DNA from: Deroplatys truncata | Lineage: Eukaryota > Arthropoda > Insecta > Mantodea > Mantidae | Reading direction: 5' to 3' | DNA length: 64,000 nt | NCBI GenBank assembly: GCA_030765065.1 | Contig: CM060989.1 | Coordinates: forward strand, 56,558,001 to 56,622,000 | Part shown: piece by piece, positions 11,500 to 21,733 of the stretch | Layout of the letters: each line of letters starts with the position of its first letter | Numbering within the stretch: position 1 is the stretch's first letter | Notes under the pieces: model-generated | Told to the model about the DNA's origin: nothing | The model's database searches: none | What the model saw: only the letters and a program-made list of their open reading frames with translations | Made by a program: the position numbers and the translations under genes

Positions 11500-13285
11500 G
11501 TGACCACCTTTTTTTTTCGAGCGTAATTCTAGACATTGGATTGGTAGAGTATTGCAGAATACCAGAGACAATTATTGAAAGCATTATTTATACACATATA
11601 TTTAATCACATTAAGTTAACGATTTCACCGTTTCAGCATGGATTCATGCCCAAAAGATCCATTGTTACGAATCTTTTTAGTTTTACTAAGTTTGTATCAT
11701 TAGAACTAGACCGATTTAAACAAGTAAATGTAATATATACAGATTTTCAAAAGGCATTCGATAAAGTTGATCATGACTGTTTACTTGCTAAATTAAGGTT
11801 TTCTCTTCCATTAATGAAAATACTTCGATCATACTTAAAAGACAGATCACAGGTAGTGTATTATAAAAATTGGTGTCACACCAGTTTAATGTTAATTCAG
11901 GGATCCCCCAAGGTTCCAACTTAGGACCTTTGTTATTTTTGTTTTATAAATGATTTACCTAGTGTCGTTAAACATTTCAAAATATTAATGTTTGCTGTTG
12001 AGGCAATATTTTATACCACAACACTGTGAATGCCAGAGTGATTGTAGTGTAAATTAATATTATTGTGTGTACAGGATTTTAGATGTTTGTTAGCCATAAG
12101 TATTGTTAGGAAATAAGTTTACACGGCCTCACTGAAACTGACAATGGAAGTGGGTAACAATAAACCGAGGGGGTGAGTTGTTTATCACTAAGAAGAGACA
12201 AACAAATGACGTCAGGGTAGCGTGCCTTTTTTTAGAAATGAAGAGAATATCTTCCCTAGAACATATATGTTAGTAGTAGTGATTGGCTGACAAAATAGAC
12301 GCTAATGTAGGCGCGATTTGGTAACCAATAGCTGCTCTATTATAATGTTTAGGCATTTCGAGGTGAAGGAGTATATATTCTCGGGCCATAAGCAAGTTTC
12401 GCGCAGTTCTAAGGAATCTCTCGTGAGGTGCACGTCATACAGTTTGGAAGAATCTCTCGCGAAGTACACGTCATAAAGTTAGTTACAAAATGTGAAGTAC
12501 GCGGCAACTAATACGACAGTAATTACATTCGGAAATACCACAGTTTCAGTCAGGCGTTTATAAAGATTAAATATGTGAATTATTAATTAAATGTGACGGC
12601 AATAAAAGTGTAGAAACAAATTATTTCATCAGTGTTATCTTTTAGCAACAACTCCTTTCCGTTTACACGCCTTGCTCAGAGATACTTGCTCGACTTAGTA
12701 ATAATAGCTAGCCGGAGAACAAAGAACCCAAAATTTAAAATAATAAAACAATAACAGGCGCTCAGCAAATAAGGTAACACGGGCCAGATTACTGCGACAC
12801 TGTTGATGTTAAATTATACAAAAGTATCAATAGTGTTGGAGATTGTTTAGAACTTCAAATTGCTCTAGATTCTTTATATGCATGGAGCAAAGCGAACAAA
12901 CTTCCATTTAATGTTAGTAAGTGTGTAAAAATATCCTTCACCAGAAGCAAAATTCCTTTAAATATATTTTAACATCAATAGGACACCACTCGTTGAAGCA
13001 GTTGAAAATAAATATCTAGGAGTATATTTTACAACATATCTCAGATTTAAAGACGCATTGAATTAACCGTGACAAAATCGCTAAAATGTCTAGGCTTCAT
13101 TACTAGGAATTCGTATACATTAAAATAAAAAACATTAATTCGACTTGACAACTCCTTTATTAGACAAAATCTCGAATACGCATCTATTATTTGGAATCCT
13201 AAGTCTTAAATATGTCAACTTAATACAAAAAGTACAATCGAATTTTTTAAAATATGTACTATTTAAAAGAAAGGTATATTATCCT
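11500..13285 (+). mobile_element. 5'-truncated LINE (Jockey/CR1-like), split by a solo LTR
   Basis: Reverse transcriptase fragment of a non-LTR retrotransposon. Part one (to 11994) shows ISPFQHGFMPKRS, then motif A YTDFQKAFDKVDHDCLLAKL, then SYLKDRSQ. After a frame change near 11895 it reads GIPQGSNLGPLLFL and, after another, FINDLPSVVKHFKILMFA. Part two resumes at 12800 with DVKLYKSINSVGDCLELQIA, LYAWSKANKLPFNVSKC and YLGVYF, and ends in the weak C-terminal block around 13150-13285. The 5' end, endonuclease and poly(A) are not seen. It is a dead copy. The clade call is approximate. Confidence 0.75.
11999..12799. mobile_element. Solo LTR, family L1 (LTR retrotransposon fossil)
   Basis: TG...CA-bounded 801-bp sequence flanked by the 4-bp direct repeat CTGT (11995-11998, 12800-12803), inserted into the LINE reverse-transcriptase region. 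It shares blocks with the second solo LTR at 15265-16246: GAGGGGGTGAG, AATAGACGCTAATG, CATCAGTGTTAT, TCCTTTCCGTTTACAC and AATAATAGCTAGCCGGAG. It has no internal region, so it is the usual product of LTR-LTR recombination. A 4-bp duplication fits Ty3/gypsy-type elements, but family is not proven. Confidence 0.8.
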
Positions 13286-13286
13286 A

Positions 13287-13440
13287 CGCGCGCGGTTAAC
13301 GTGCAAAACCCCGGGACCGACCAACCTGACGAAGGTTTTTTGCCGTTTTCCTCGGTCGTTAGGCGAATACTAGGTTGGATAATTTGATCCTTGAATTTTC
13401 CTATTATCCCTTTCATCACTATATTTCATTTCCATACCAG
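13287..13440 (+). repeat. SINE-body fragment
   Basis: CCCCGGGACCGACCAACC, GTTTTTTGCCGTTTTCCTCG and GGCGAATACTAGG resemble the conserved post-tRNA body of insect tRNA SINEs (compare 40500-40620). The tRNA head is not clear. Confidence 0.5.
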
Positions 13441-14324
13441 ACATTGGGCTAATTCACCCATCTTGGATATACTTTGATCCAGAGCTTGCTTGCTCCTCGA
13501 CAGGCTACTGACTCAAGGAACTGGCTTGTAAGTTCTACAAAGAGAAGGTAATCCGTTGAAAAAATGAGTATTACTGGTAAACGTTGATAGATAAAAACAT
13601 AGTACACAAAAATGTAGATCTTTAAAAAACATCCTTTATTTCAAATAATGTTCTTTGTGGCATCAGCAGTTCCAAGATATCAGTTACCTATTGGTTTCAT
13701 TTTTTCATTACTTAGTAATTCTCTACTACGTATAGTAAGTAGGGGAAGTATTGTATTCCACCCAAAAATTCGATACCGAGATTTCACCGGAAATACGTGT
13801 TTTGAGACCCCCTGAATCCAAAAAAAGCATTTTTGGAAACATGTGCGTGTGTGTCTGTGAACAGCATAACTCAGAAACGAACAGTCCGGTAAACCCAAAA
13901 CTTGGTATTTAGGTTCAGTATCTTCGAAGGATGCGACACGAAGGTTTTCAAGAAAATCCCTCCACCCCAGATTACCCTTTACATGGAACGTTTTTCGAGA
14001 ATTTTAATTTTCTCAAAAATGGCTCTAACGATTTTGATTAAAATATCATATGTTTAAGATATTTTTATGACAAATAAAATGTATATGTTGAATTTCCTGG
14101 GAATGTCTCCAAAAGTATTCTTCATTGTGAACGACTTTTGCATAACTGGTAAACCATAAGAGAGACAAAATTTTACTACACAAAAATGTAGATCGCGTTA
14201 AAATACACAATTTATGTCATTACATTTTTCTTGTTGAGTGAACCGTTTTCGAGATATTGCTTGCTATTCCCTTAAATTTTCCAATACTTATTTTCTCAAA
14301 TGCGAATTCGTTATTCATTTTTTA

Positions 14325-15177
14325 CTTTCTCTACTACGTATAGTAAGTAGGGGAAGTATTGTATTCCACCCAAAATTTCGATACCGAGATTTCACCGGAA
14401 ATACATGTTTTGAGACCTCCTGAATCCAAAAAAAGCATTTTTGGAAACATGTCCGTGTGTGTGTCTGTGTGTGTCTGTGTGTCTGTGAACAGCATAACTC
14501 AAAAACGAACAGTCGGATAAACACTAAACTTGGTATTTAGGTTCAGTATCTTCCAGAGATGCGACACGAAGGTTTTCAAGAAAATCCCCCCACCCCAGAC
14601 TACCCTTTACATGGAAGATTTTTCGAAAATTTTAATTTTCTCAAAAATGGCTCTAACGATTTTGATGAAAATATCATATGTTTAAGATAATCTCATGAGA
14701 AATGAAATGTATATCTCGAATTTTCTGGGAATATCTCCAAAAGTATTCTTCACTGTGAACGACTTTTGCATAACTGGTAAACCATAAGAGATAGACAAAA
14801 TTTTACTACACAAAAAATGTAGATCGCATTAAAATACACAACTTATGTCATATACATTTCTTTTGTTGAGTGAACCGTTTTTGAGATATTGCTTGTTATA
14901 TCCTAAAATTTTCCAATACTTATACTTTTTCTCAAAGTCATTATTCATTTTTATATGTCCTGGACATGCAAAGAGAATGGAATCCGCCACATAGCAACCA
15001 GCGTTAAAATATTTGACTATCACTTAAAAGCTACCATATTCCCCTTGCATCTACAAGAAAATTACCAATAAGATTGACATCTCGATATCTCGATTAACAT
15101 GAAGCATATGGAGAATAGGCGTTTGTAAAAATAGATTGTACAAGAGTAGAGAAAGTCATGTGAGTGTAACACATCAG
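14325..15177 (+). mobile_element. Family A young copy A-6, nested in A-5
   Basis: Complete from ACTTTCTCTACTACGTATAG to AGTGTAACACATCAG plus T-run. A (TG)n/TC microsatellite lies at 14453-14488. It entered A-5 at the T-run preceding the 3' module. Confidence 0.85.
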
Positions 15178-15185
15178 TTTTTTTT

Positions 15186-16389
15186 AACGTCCTGGACATG
15201 CAAAGAGAATGGAATGCGTCACATAGCAACCAGCGTTAAAATATTTGACTATCGCTTTAAACCTTGATGCAGTAATTTGTATCACAAATTACTTAAATGT
15301 AAATAATGATTGTAATATGAATATGCATTTTTATGTGACATTGATTTGAGATATTTGTTTATTGTAATTATTGTTGAGAAGTAAGTTTTTAATGCCTTAC
15401 TGAAACTGGCAATAATAGCGCAATAATGCAGCGAGGGGGTGAGCTGTTTATCATTATTGGAAACGAGGAAGTTACGTAATGTTGGCGCGTTTTTTCCTTG
15501 AGAATCTTCTGGAACATTTCCCTAGAGCATATGTATTCATAATTTTCATTGGATATAAAAATAGACGCTAATGTTGGCGCGTTTTATTAGCCAATTGCAG
15601 TTCAGTTATAATCTTTAGGCATATCGGAGTGTATGAGTATAAATAGAGGCTAGGTTAGAGGTAAAGTCCTTCAGTCGTCCAGTTCATCAAAAATCTGTGT
15701 ACACTACACGTCGTCTTCAGTCAGTCAGTTCGTCGAAAGTATTTGTACGGCAAACGTCGGGTATCGATTCACAAGTTACGCACAGCAGAATTATGAATAA
15801 TCTAAACTGTTGTAAGGTTAATTATACAAAAAGTTGAAGTACGCAAATTAAGAGTGATCAGTAAGAAGTTATTATAACAGTTTCAGTTTGGCGAGTGTTA
15901 AGATCAATGTATAAATGTGATAGTTAACGTGTTTGACAATAAATGTGTAAAACAAATTTCTTCATCAGTGTTATATTTGGATAAAAGATTCCTTTCCGTT
16001 TACACACCCTGATCAAGAAACATGTTCGACCGAGAAATAATAGCTAGCCGGAGGACAGTGAAACAGAATTAAATAAAAAAATAAAATTAAAATTCTTTCA
16101 AACAAAAACTAATACTGCCGCAAATTGCTAACACTAGATGGAGCTACAAACCGAATAAATGAATGACGTCACAAGATGGCTTCACATGAAGTAAACACAC
16201 ATACACAAACATCACAAGTAATAACATATATAAGAAAACCGTTACAACCTAGCATATTCCCCTTGCATCTACATGAAAATTACCAATAAGATTGTCATCT
16301 CGATTAACATGAAGCATATGGAGAATAAGCGTTTGTAAAAATAGTTTGTACAAGAGTAGAGAAAGTCATGTGCGTGTAACACATCAGAT
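15186..16389 (+). repeat. Free-standing Family A 3' module, split by solo LTR
   Basis: Begins ACGTCCTGGACATGCAAAG after a T-run and ends AACACATCAGAT, with LTR 15265-16246 inside. It has no matching 5' part nearby. Confidence 0.7.
15265..16246 (+). mobile_element. Solo LTR, family L1 second copy
   Basis: TG...CA-bounded, 982 bp, with 4-bp target duplication ACCT at 15261-15264 and 16247-16250, inserted in a Family A 3' module whose sequence is otherwise continuous across the site. A TATA-like GAGTATAAATAGAGG lies at about 15630-15645. A polyadenylation-like AATAAATGTG lies near 15939. So transcription is plus-strand. It is the same family as 11999-12799 but clearly diverged. No internal region remains. 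Insertion must postdate the young Family A copy that it splits. Confidence 0.8.
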
Positions 16390-16395
16390 TTTTTT

Positions 16396-16620
16396 ATGTC
16401 CTGGACATGCAAAGAGAATGGAATGCGCCACATAGCAACCAGCGATAAAATATTTGACTATCGCTTAAAAGCTACCATATTCCCCTTGCATCTACAAGAA
16501 AATTACAAATAAGATTGACATCTCGATATCTCGATTAATATGAAGCATATGGAGAATAGGCGTTTGTAAAAATAGATTGTACAAGAGTAGAGAAAGTCAT
16601 GTGAGTGTAACACATCAGAT
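16396..16620 (+). repeat. Free-standing Family A 3' module
   Basis: 225 bp from ATGTCCTGGACATGCAAAG to CACATCAGAT, bounded by T-runs on both sides, in tandem with neighbours. Confidence 0.8.
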
Positions 16621-16626
16621 TTTTTT

Positions 16627-16850
16627 ATGTCCTGGACATGCAAAGAGAATGGAATGCGCCACACAGCAACCAGCGTTAAAATATTTGACTATCGCTTAAA
16701 ACCTACCATATTCCCCTTGCATCTACAAGAAAATTATCAATAAGATTGACATCTCGATATCTCCATTAACATAAAGCATATGGCGAATAAGCGTTTGTAA
16801 AAATAGTTTGTACAAGAGTAGGGAAAGTCATGTGAGTGTAACACATCAGA
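16627..16850 (+). repeat. Free-standing Family A 3' module
   Basis: 224 bp, same borders as the preceding module and nearly the same sequence, separated from it only by six T's. Confidence 0.8.
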
Positions 16851-16856
16851 TTTTTT

Positions 16857-17129
16857 GTCTTGGATATGCAAAGAGTATTAATCTGTGGCAAAGGGAATAG
16901 TGCTGCACCTAGCAACCAGCTATTAAGAGATATGTATGTGCTTAAAGGCTACTGTATTTCTATATTGCCCTTGTAAATATATATTCTCCTTACATCTACA
17001 AGAAAATTAGCAATAAGATAGAGTCTGCAAATGTTTATCTCGATTAACATGAAGTAGATGGAGAATAAGCGTTTGTATAAATAGTTTGTACAAGAGTAGA
17101 GAAAGTCATGTGAGTGTAACACATCAGAT
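16857..17129 (+). repeat. Family A 3' module, TGTCTTGGATATGC variant
   Basis: Longer variant module with AGAGTATTAATCTGTGGC and CTATATTGCCCTTG, as in copy A-1. It is probably the true 3' end of A-5. Confidence 0.7.
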
Positions 17130-17376
17130 TTTTTTTAAAGTGCTGGCGCTATTAGTTGTTTTTTCGCGACGTAATGGAAAGGTTATGTAATTTCAAGGCC
17201 AGCATATAGCGTCCGGCTTTTAAATATCTATTGGATTTCCTCTACTCCCCTTGTACCTACAATGAAATGTGTATTGTAACTATTTCTACATAGATTTTCG
17301 TACGAATAGTATATAAAAATTATATAAAAATAAACGATAGTGGGTACAGAATGTCATGTGAGTGTGAATCAGAAAA

Positions 17377-17807
17377 TTTTGTGTAATTGAACTTAGCCCT
17401 CTTACGCAGTTGGATATCGACCAAGGCACGCCCTCGTATAACTCTACCTATATCTCCTCTGTATTTCAGCATCTGTACGTTATCTTTGACCCCTTGGCCC
17501 ACAGGTAGACCTCCTTAATTATTAGTTGAGACGCCGAAATTACAGCACGGCGCTCTATAATAACAAAAGCCGAAGAGGGAGCAACACAGAAGGAAAATAA
17601 AAATATCTATGTCATGAACATGATAATTCTTACGGTCAGAAATAATAATTTCGCCAATTTTAATATTCTCATGTCACCTACTAGCATTTCGAGTTGGATA
17701 AATCCACCAAATTTTATCAATGTTTTTGAAAAACTTCTTTTAGTGTTACGCTAAATGAAATGACTATTCTTATGAAGGGACTTTTGAGACACCGAACGCC
17801 TATGGCA
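17377..17807. other. Unrecognised stretch
   Basis: No recognised repeat or coding signature. The open frame 17320-17502 (minus) has no motif. Confidence 0.4.
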
Positions 17808-17907
17808 CGAGAGAAGTCTTAGTAGAGAAAATATTGCATTCCACCCAAAAATTTGATACTTAAAGTTTAGGGAAATACAAGCTTTGAGAACCCCTGATAT
17901 AAAAAAC

Positions 17908-19810
17908 TTCTACGTGATACATTGACAAGACTTTCCCTACCCTTTATCTTTATTAGTGTGTATACAAACTCATCTTATTAACACTTATTTTTCTGTCTAC
18001 TACATTTAATCCAAATAAACCTTTGCAGAAATAGCTACATTACACATTTCGTTACAGATACAAAGGGAACAGCGATAGTCAAATGTTTAAGAACTGGACG
18101 CTATATGCTGGCCTTAAAATTCCATACTGTTTCCATGCTCTCGCGAGAAACATGTTGAAGCTCTATGGAAGTTTAAAAGAATGAGTACTGAACAATTAGG
18201 ACCTTTAATGACGAATATCTCAGAAACGGCTTATGCCACAAAAAACTTAGTTTAAGTAAATTGTGTGTATTAAAGAGACCTACATTTTTTGTGTGGTACA
18301 TTTTCGTCTACCATTAACGTTTACAGATATACAAGATTATACAAAATTCCTTCTGAATGAAGAGGACTTTCGAGGCTATTCCCAGAAAATTCAAGGCATA
18401 TATCTTATCTGTCATGTAAATATCTTTCATAAATGGTATTTTAATCAAAATCGTTAGAGCCATTTTTTAGAAAACCAAAATTTTCGAAAAATGTTCCATG
18501 TAAAGAGTAGTTGCAGTGGGAGATTTTCTGAAAATCTTTGTCGCATCTTTGGAAGATACTAAACTAAAATACCAAGTTTGGTGATGTGGCATGTGCACAG
18601 ATTATAGTAATAGCTGCGTCCTCTGGTTACCCAAGTTGAAGGTTGGCAGTTTATCCGAGGAGGGGCGATTGAGGGGAAACAGTCTCATTGGTGGGGATGG
18701 CGTTAGTGACGCCAAGTTAGCGTGGGTTTTCAAGTAGTCTGTGACGAGTCTTCGCGTGAGCTAGACGGATAACTGTACCATGGCGTCCTCTTGTTAATGC
18801 ACTTAGCTTTGGCATCCCGCACACGCACACACCACGCTGCCTTAGTTCACAGGCACACTACACTGCGCAAAAGGGTGATGAACTGCCGTAACTGTTTGTG
18901 GGTGGGTTGCCAAAGCTAAGTGCATTAACAATACTAAGTCGACAGCACTTACATCGCTCGTCTCTCTCCACATCACCCAGCACCATTGTTTCTTCGGCTG
19001 GGTGCTTACCACACATATATATTACTGTTATATTTTACTTCACACATTTGTATGTCATTTTTGGTATGTCTTTGTTTTGTTTTTTCCTGTTTATTGTATT
19101 CATTTTCTTTCTGTCGACGAGGACGTCGACTTCGGTGGCCAGGGGGAGATGTGGCATGTGCACAGATTATAGTAATAGCTGCGTCCTCTGGTTACCCAAG
19201 TTGAAGGTTGGCAGTTTATCCGAGGAGGGGCGATTGAGGGGAAACAGTCTCATTGGTGGGGATGGCGTTAGTGACGCCAAGTTAGCGTGGGTTTTCAAGT
19301 AGTCTGTGACGAGTCTTCGCGTGAGCTAGACGGATAACTGTACCATGGCGTCCTCGCCCGGCAGACACATGGGGTAAGCACATATTATAATAAATCTACT
19401 AGTTGTTCATTTCCTTGCCGTTTTAATTATGGTAGAATAGAATCCTTGCCTCTCCCTTCAGCCAGGAATTATGTTAGTGTAAGAATATTTTTGAGATAAC
19501 TTTAGCTACGTCCCTTGTCGATACCTCGAGTTTTAAAGTTCTTTGTTTGTTCAACGATCCCTCTCTCAAGCGAGTTGCCCTCCTCTGTAGTTAAATAATA
19601 ATTAAATAGTGAGGTACTCGACAGTATTTACCGACTTTTCGATTCGCACACACACACACACACATGTCCGTGCGCGGACCTTTTTCTAAAAATGTTTTTT
19701 TTTGGATTCAGGGGGCCCCCAACACATGTGTTTCCGGTGAAATTTCGGTATCAAATTTTTGAGTGGAACACAATACCTTCTCTACTTACTAGGTACATGA
19801 TATACAAAGT
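17908..19810 (-). mobile_element. Old Family A2 copy interrupted by an LTR fossil
   Basis: Minus copy in two pieces, 17908-18582 and 19624-19810. The junction TACCAAGTTTGGT / ATTTACCGACTTTTCG restores the consensus once the LTR fossil is ignored. A (CA)n tract lies at 19650-19665. Confidence 0.75.
18585..19623. mobile_element. LTR retrotransposon fossil, small, with two LTR copies
   Basis: Parts: left repeat 18585-18790, internal 18791-19149, right repeat 19150-19623 (474 bp, TGTGGCATG to ACTCGACA). The left repeat looks identical to the first 206 bp of the right one, which suggests a recent origin or sequence exchange. A purine-rich tract GGCCAGGGGGAGA precedes the right repeat as a polypurine tract would. 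No coding region, so broken. TGT...ACA ends fit LTR elements in general. Superfamily is not determinable here. It sits inside an old Family A copy. Confidence 0.7.
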
Positions 19811-19816
19811 AAAAAA

Positions 19817-21017
19817 ATCTGATGTGTTACACTCACATGACTTTCTCTACACTTGTAGAAATTATCTTTGCAAACTCTTATTCTCCATCTATTTCATATT
19901 AATCGAGATAAACATTTCAGAAACGTTCTTTTGACATGCAAAGAGAATTACATTTTACACATAGCAACCAGTTCTAAAAATATTTGACTATCCCTGAAGG
20001 CTTACTATGTTCCCCTTGTTTTGTATTTGCAAGGGCAATATAGAAATACATTCATTCATTCAATATCTGTTTACCCTCCTCTCATGTAGGACTTACACCC
20101 CCCCAGGACTTACAAGCGGCTGCCTGGGGTCAGAGGCCCGTCGAGGAGCAGACACTCATGGATCAGAGAGAATATCCAGGATGGGTGATCAGTCCGATGC
20201 CTGGTATGGGATGAAGGAAGTAGATGAAACGAAATGATGCTGAAATGGATGAAAGGAAAGGTGATGATGGAGCAGTTGGTGGAATGAATGGCGGGGGAAA
20301 CCGAAGAACCAGGAGAAAACCCGCCCAAACGCCGCTTCGTTCACCACAAATCCCACATGCAGGTCCCTGGGATTGAAACCGGTCCTCGGTGGGAGGAGAG
20401 CGGTCTAACCACTCGGCCACGGCGCCGCCCCAATATAGAAATACAGTAGCCTTTAAATATAGACATCTCTTAATAGCTGGATGCTCGGTGCAGCACCATT
20501 CTCTTTGCCACAGATTAATATCTTTGCATATCCAAGACAAAAAATGAATAACCAATTCTCATTTGAGAAAATAAGTATTGAAAAATTTAAGGGAATAACA
20601 AGCGATATCTCGAAAATGGTTCACTCAACAAAAAATAAAAAAAAAAAAAAAGTATATGACATAAATTGTGTATTTTAACGCGATCTACATTTTTTGTGTA
20701 GTAAACTTTTGTCTATCTCTTATAGTTTACCAGCTATGCAAAAGTCGTTCAAAATGAAGAATACTTTTGGAGACATTCCCAGAAAATTCAAGATATACAT
20801 TTCATTTGTCATGAAAATATCTTAAACATATTATATTTTAACCAAAATCGTTAGAGCCACTTTTGAGAAAATTAAAATTTTCGAAAAATGTTCCATGTAA
20901 AGGATAATCTGGGGTGGGGAGATTTTCTTGAAAACCTTCGTGTCGCATCTCTGGAAGATACTGAACCTAAATACCAAGTTTGGTGTTTATCCGACTGTTC
21001 GTTTCTGAGTTATGCTG

Positions 21018-21053
<36 letters not shown>

Positions 21054-21181
21054 CAAGTTTCTAAAAATGCTTTTTTTTGTATTCAGGGATCTCAAAACAT
21101 GTATTTCCGGTGAAATCTTGGTATCGAATTTTTGGGTGGAATATAATACTTCCCCTACATACTATATGTAGTAGGGAAAGT
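19817..21181 (-). mobile_element. Family A young copy A-7 with inverted 3' half and SINE insertion
   Basis: Runs from ATCTGATGTGTTACACTCAC to GTAGTAGGGAAAGT. Its 3' half carries an inverted duplication: GACATGCAAAGAGAAT (19935) faces CTCTTTGCATATCCAAGAC (about 20520), with the centre near TTGTTTTGTATTTGCAAGGG. A tRNA SINE is inserted beside the centre (20051-20430). A (CA)n tract lies at 21020-21051. Confidence 0.75.
20051..20430 (-). mobile_element. tRNA-derived SINE with 15-bp target duplication
   Basis: The minus-strand head GGGCGGCGCCGTGGCCGAGT contains a Leu/Ser-type A box (TGGCCGAGTGG). The B box is GGTTTCAATCC (about 20373-20383). The 3' tail is a short GAATGAATGAA repeat at 20051-20062. 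CAATATAGAAATACA flanks the element on both sides (20036-20050, 20431-20445). The uninterrupted homologous site is seen in copy A-8 near 36735. Transcribed by Pol III and moved by a LINE in trans, as is known for SINEs. Confidence 0.9.
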
Positions 21182-21733
21182 AAAAAAAAAAAGAGCACTT
21201 TTAGAAAAAGGCCCGTTTATTTGTGTGTGAACGAAAACTCAAAGACGAAAAGTCAGTTAAATACAAAAATTGGTATTCAAATTCAGCATTTTCCAAGGAT
21301 GCGACACAAAGATTTTCAAAAAAATCCCCCCACACCAAACTACCCTTTACACGGAAAAAATTTCGCTAATTTTAATTTTCTCAAAAATGGCTGTAACGAT
21401 TTTTATTAAAATACCATATGTTTAAGATATTTGCATGGCAAATTAAATGGATATCCTGAATTTTCGGGAATAGCCTGTGAAATTCTTCATTCCGAGTGAC
21501 TTTTGTATAATTGATAAACCGTAAGAGATAGACAAAATCTTACTACACAGAAATGTAGTTCTCGTTAAAGCAACGATTTATGTAAAATACAATTTTTTGT
21601 AGGAGTTTGTCATTTCCGAGATATTCTTTGTTATTTGTTTGAATTTTCAAATACATATACTTTTCTCGACGGAATAATAACCTTTTATAAGAGTAGTTTG
21701 AAGAGAAATTAATGTGAATGTAAACACATCAAA

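Larger units (their letters stand above)
13718..17129 (+). mobile_element. Family A young copy A-5, interrupted
   Basis: 5' part 13718-14324 (tip CTCTACTACGTATAG to TTATTCATTTTTT). Its own 3' module is probably 16857-17129. Both belong to the variant with TTTTCTCAAATGCGAATTCG and TGTCTTGGATATGC, as in A-1. Between them, at the T-run, lie copy A-6 and three further 3' modules. Confidence 0.65.
13568..17376 (+). mobile_element. Old Family A2 copy holding a 3.4-kb nest
   Basis: Left piece 13568-13717 (ACTGGTAAACGTTGATAG, ATGTAGATC, GTGGCATCAGCAGTTCC). Right piece 17137-17376 (GCATATAGCGTCCGGC, AAACGATAGTGGGTACAG, then ATGTCATGTGAGTGTGA). Together they are a 5'-truncated A2 copy, split by the nest 13718-17136. 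Confidence 0.65.
17808..21733 (+). mobile_element. Old Family A2 copy split by a 3.3-kb nest
   Basis: 5' part 17808-17907 (TATTGCATTCCACCC to CCCTGATATAAAAAAC). It resumes at 21186 (AGAGCACTTTTAGAAAAAGG) and runs to AAACACATCAAATG at 21733. The break is at the A-run that follows GAATCC in the consensus. Inside are an old minus copy and a young minus copy. Confidence 0.75.

Noticed and set aside
11469-11924. Host gene with reverse-transcriptase-like protein
   Set aside because: Clear LINE RT motifs and continuation in other frames across an LTR insertion show a dead retrotransposon.
15186-17129. CRISPR-like or satellite array
   Set aside because: The units are Family A 3' modules separated by T-runs, with the element's own ends. 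There are no unique spacers.
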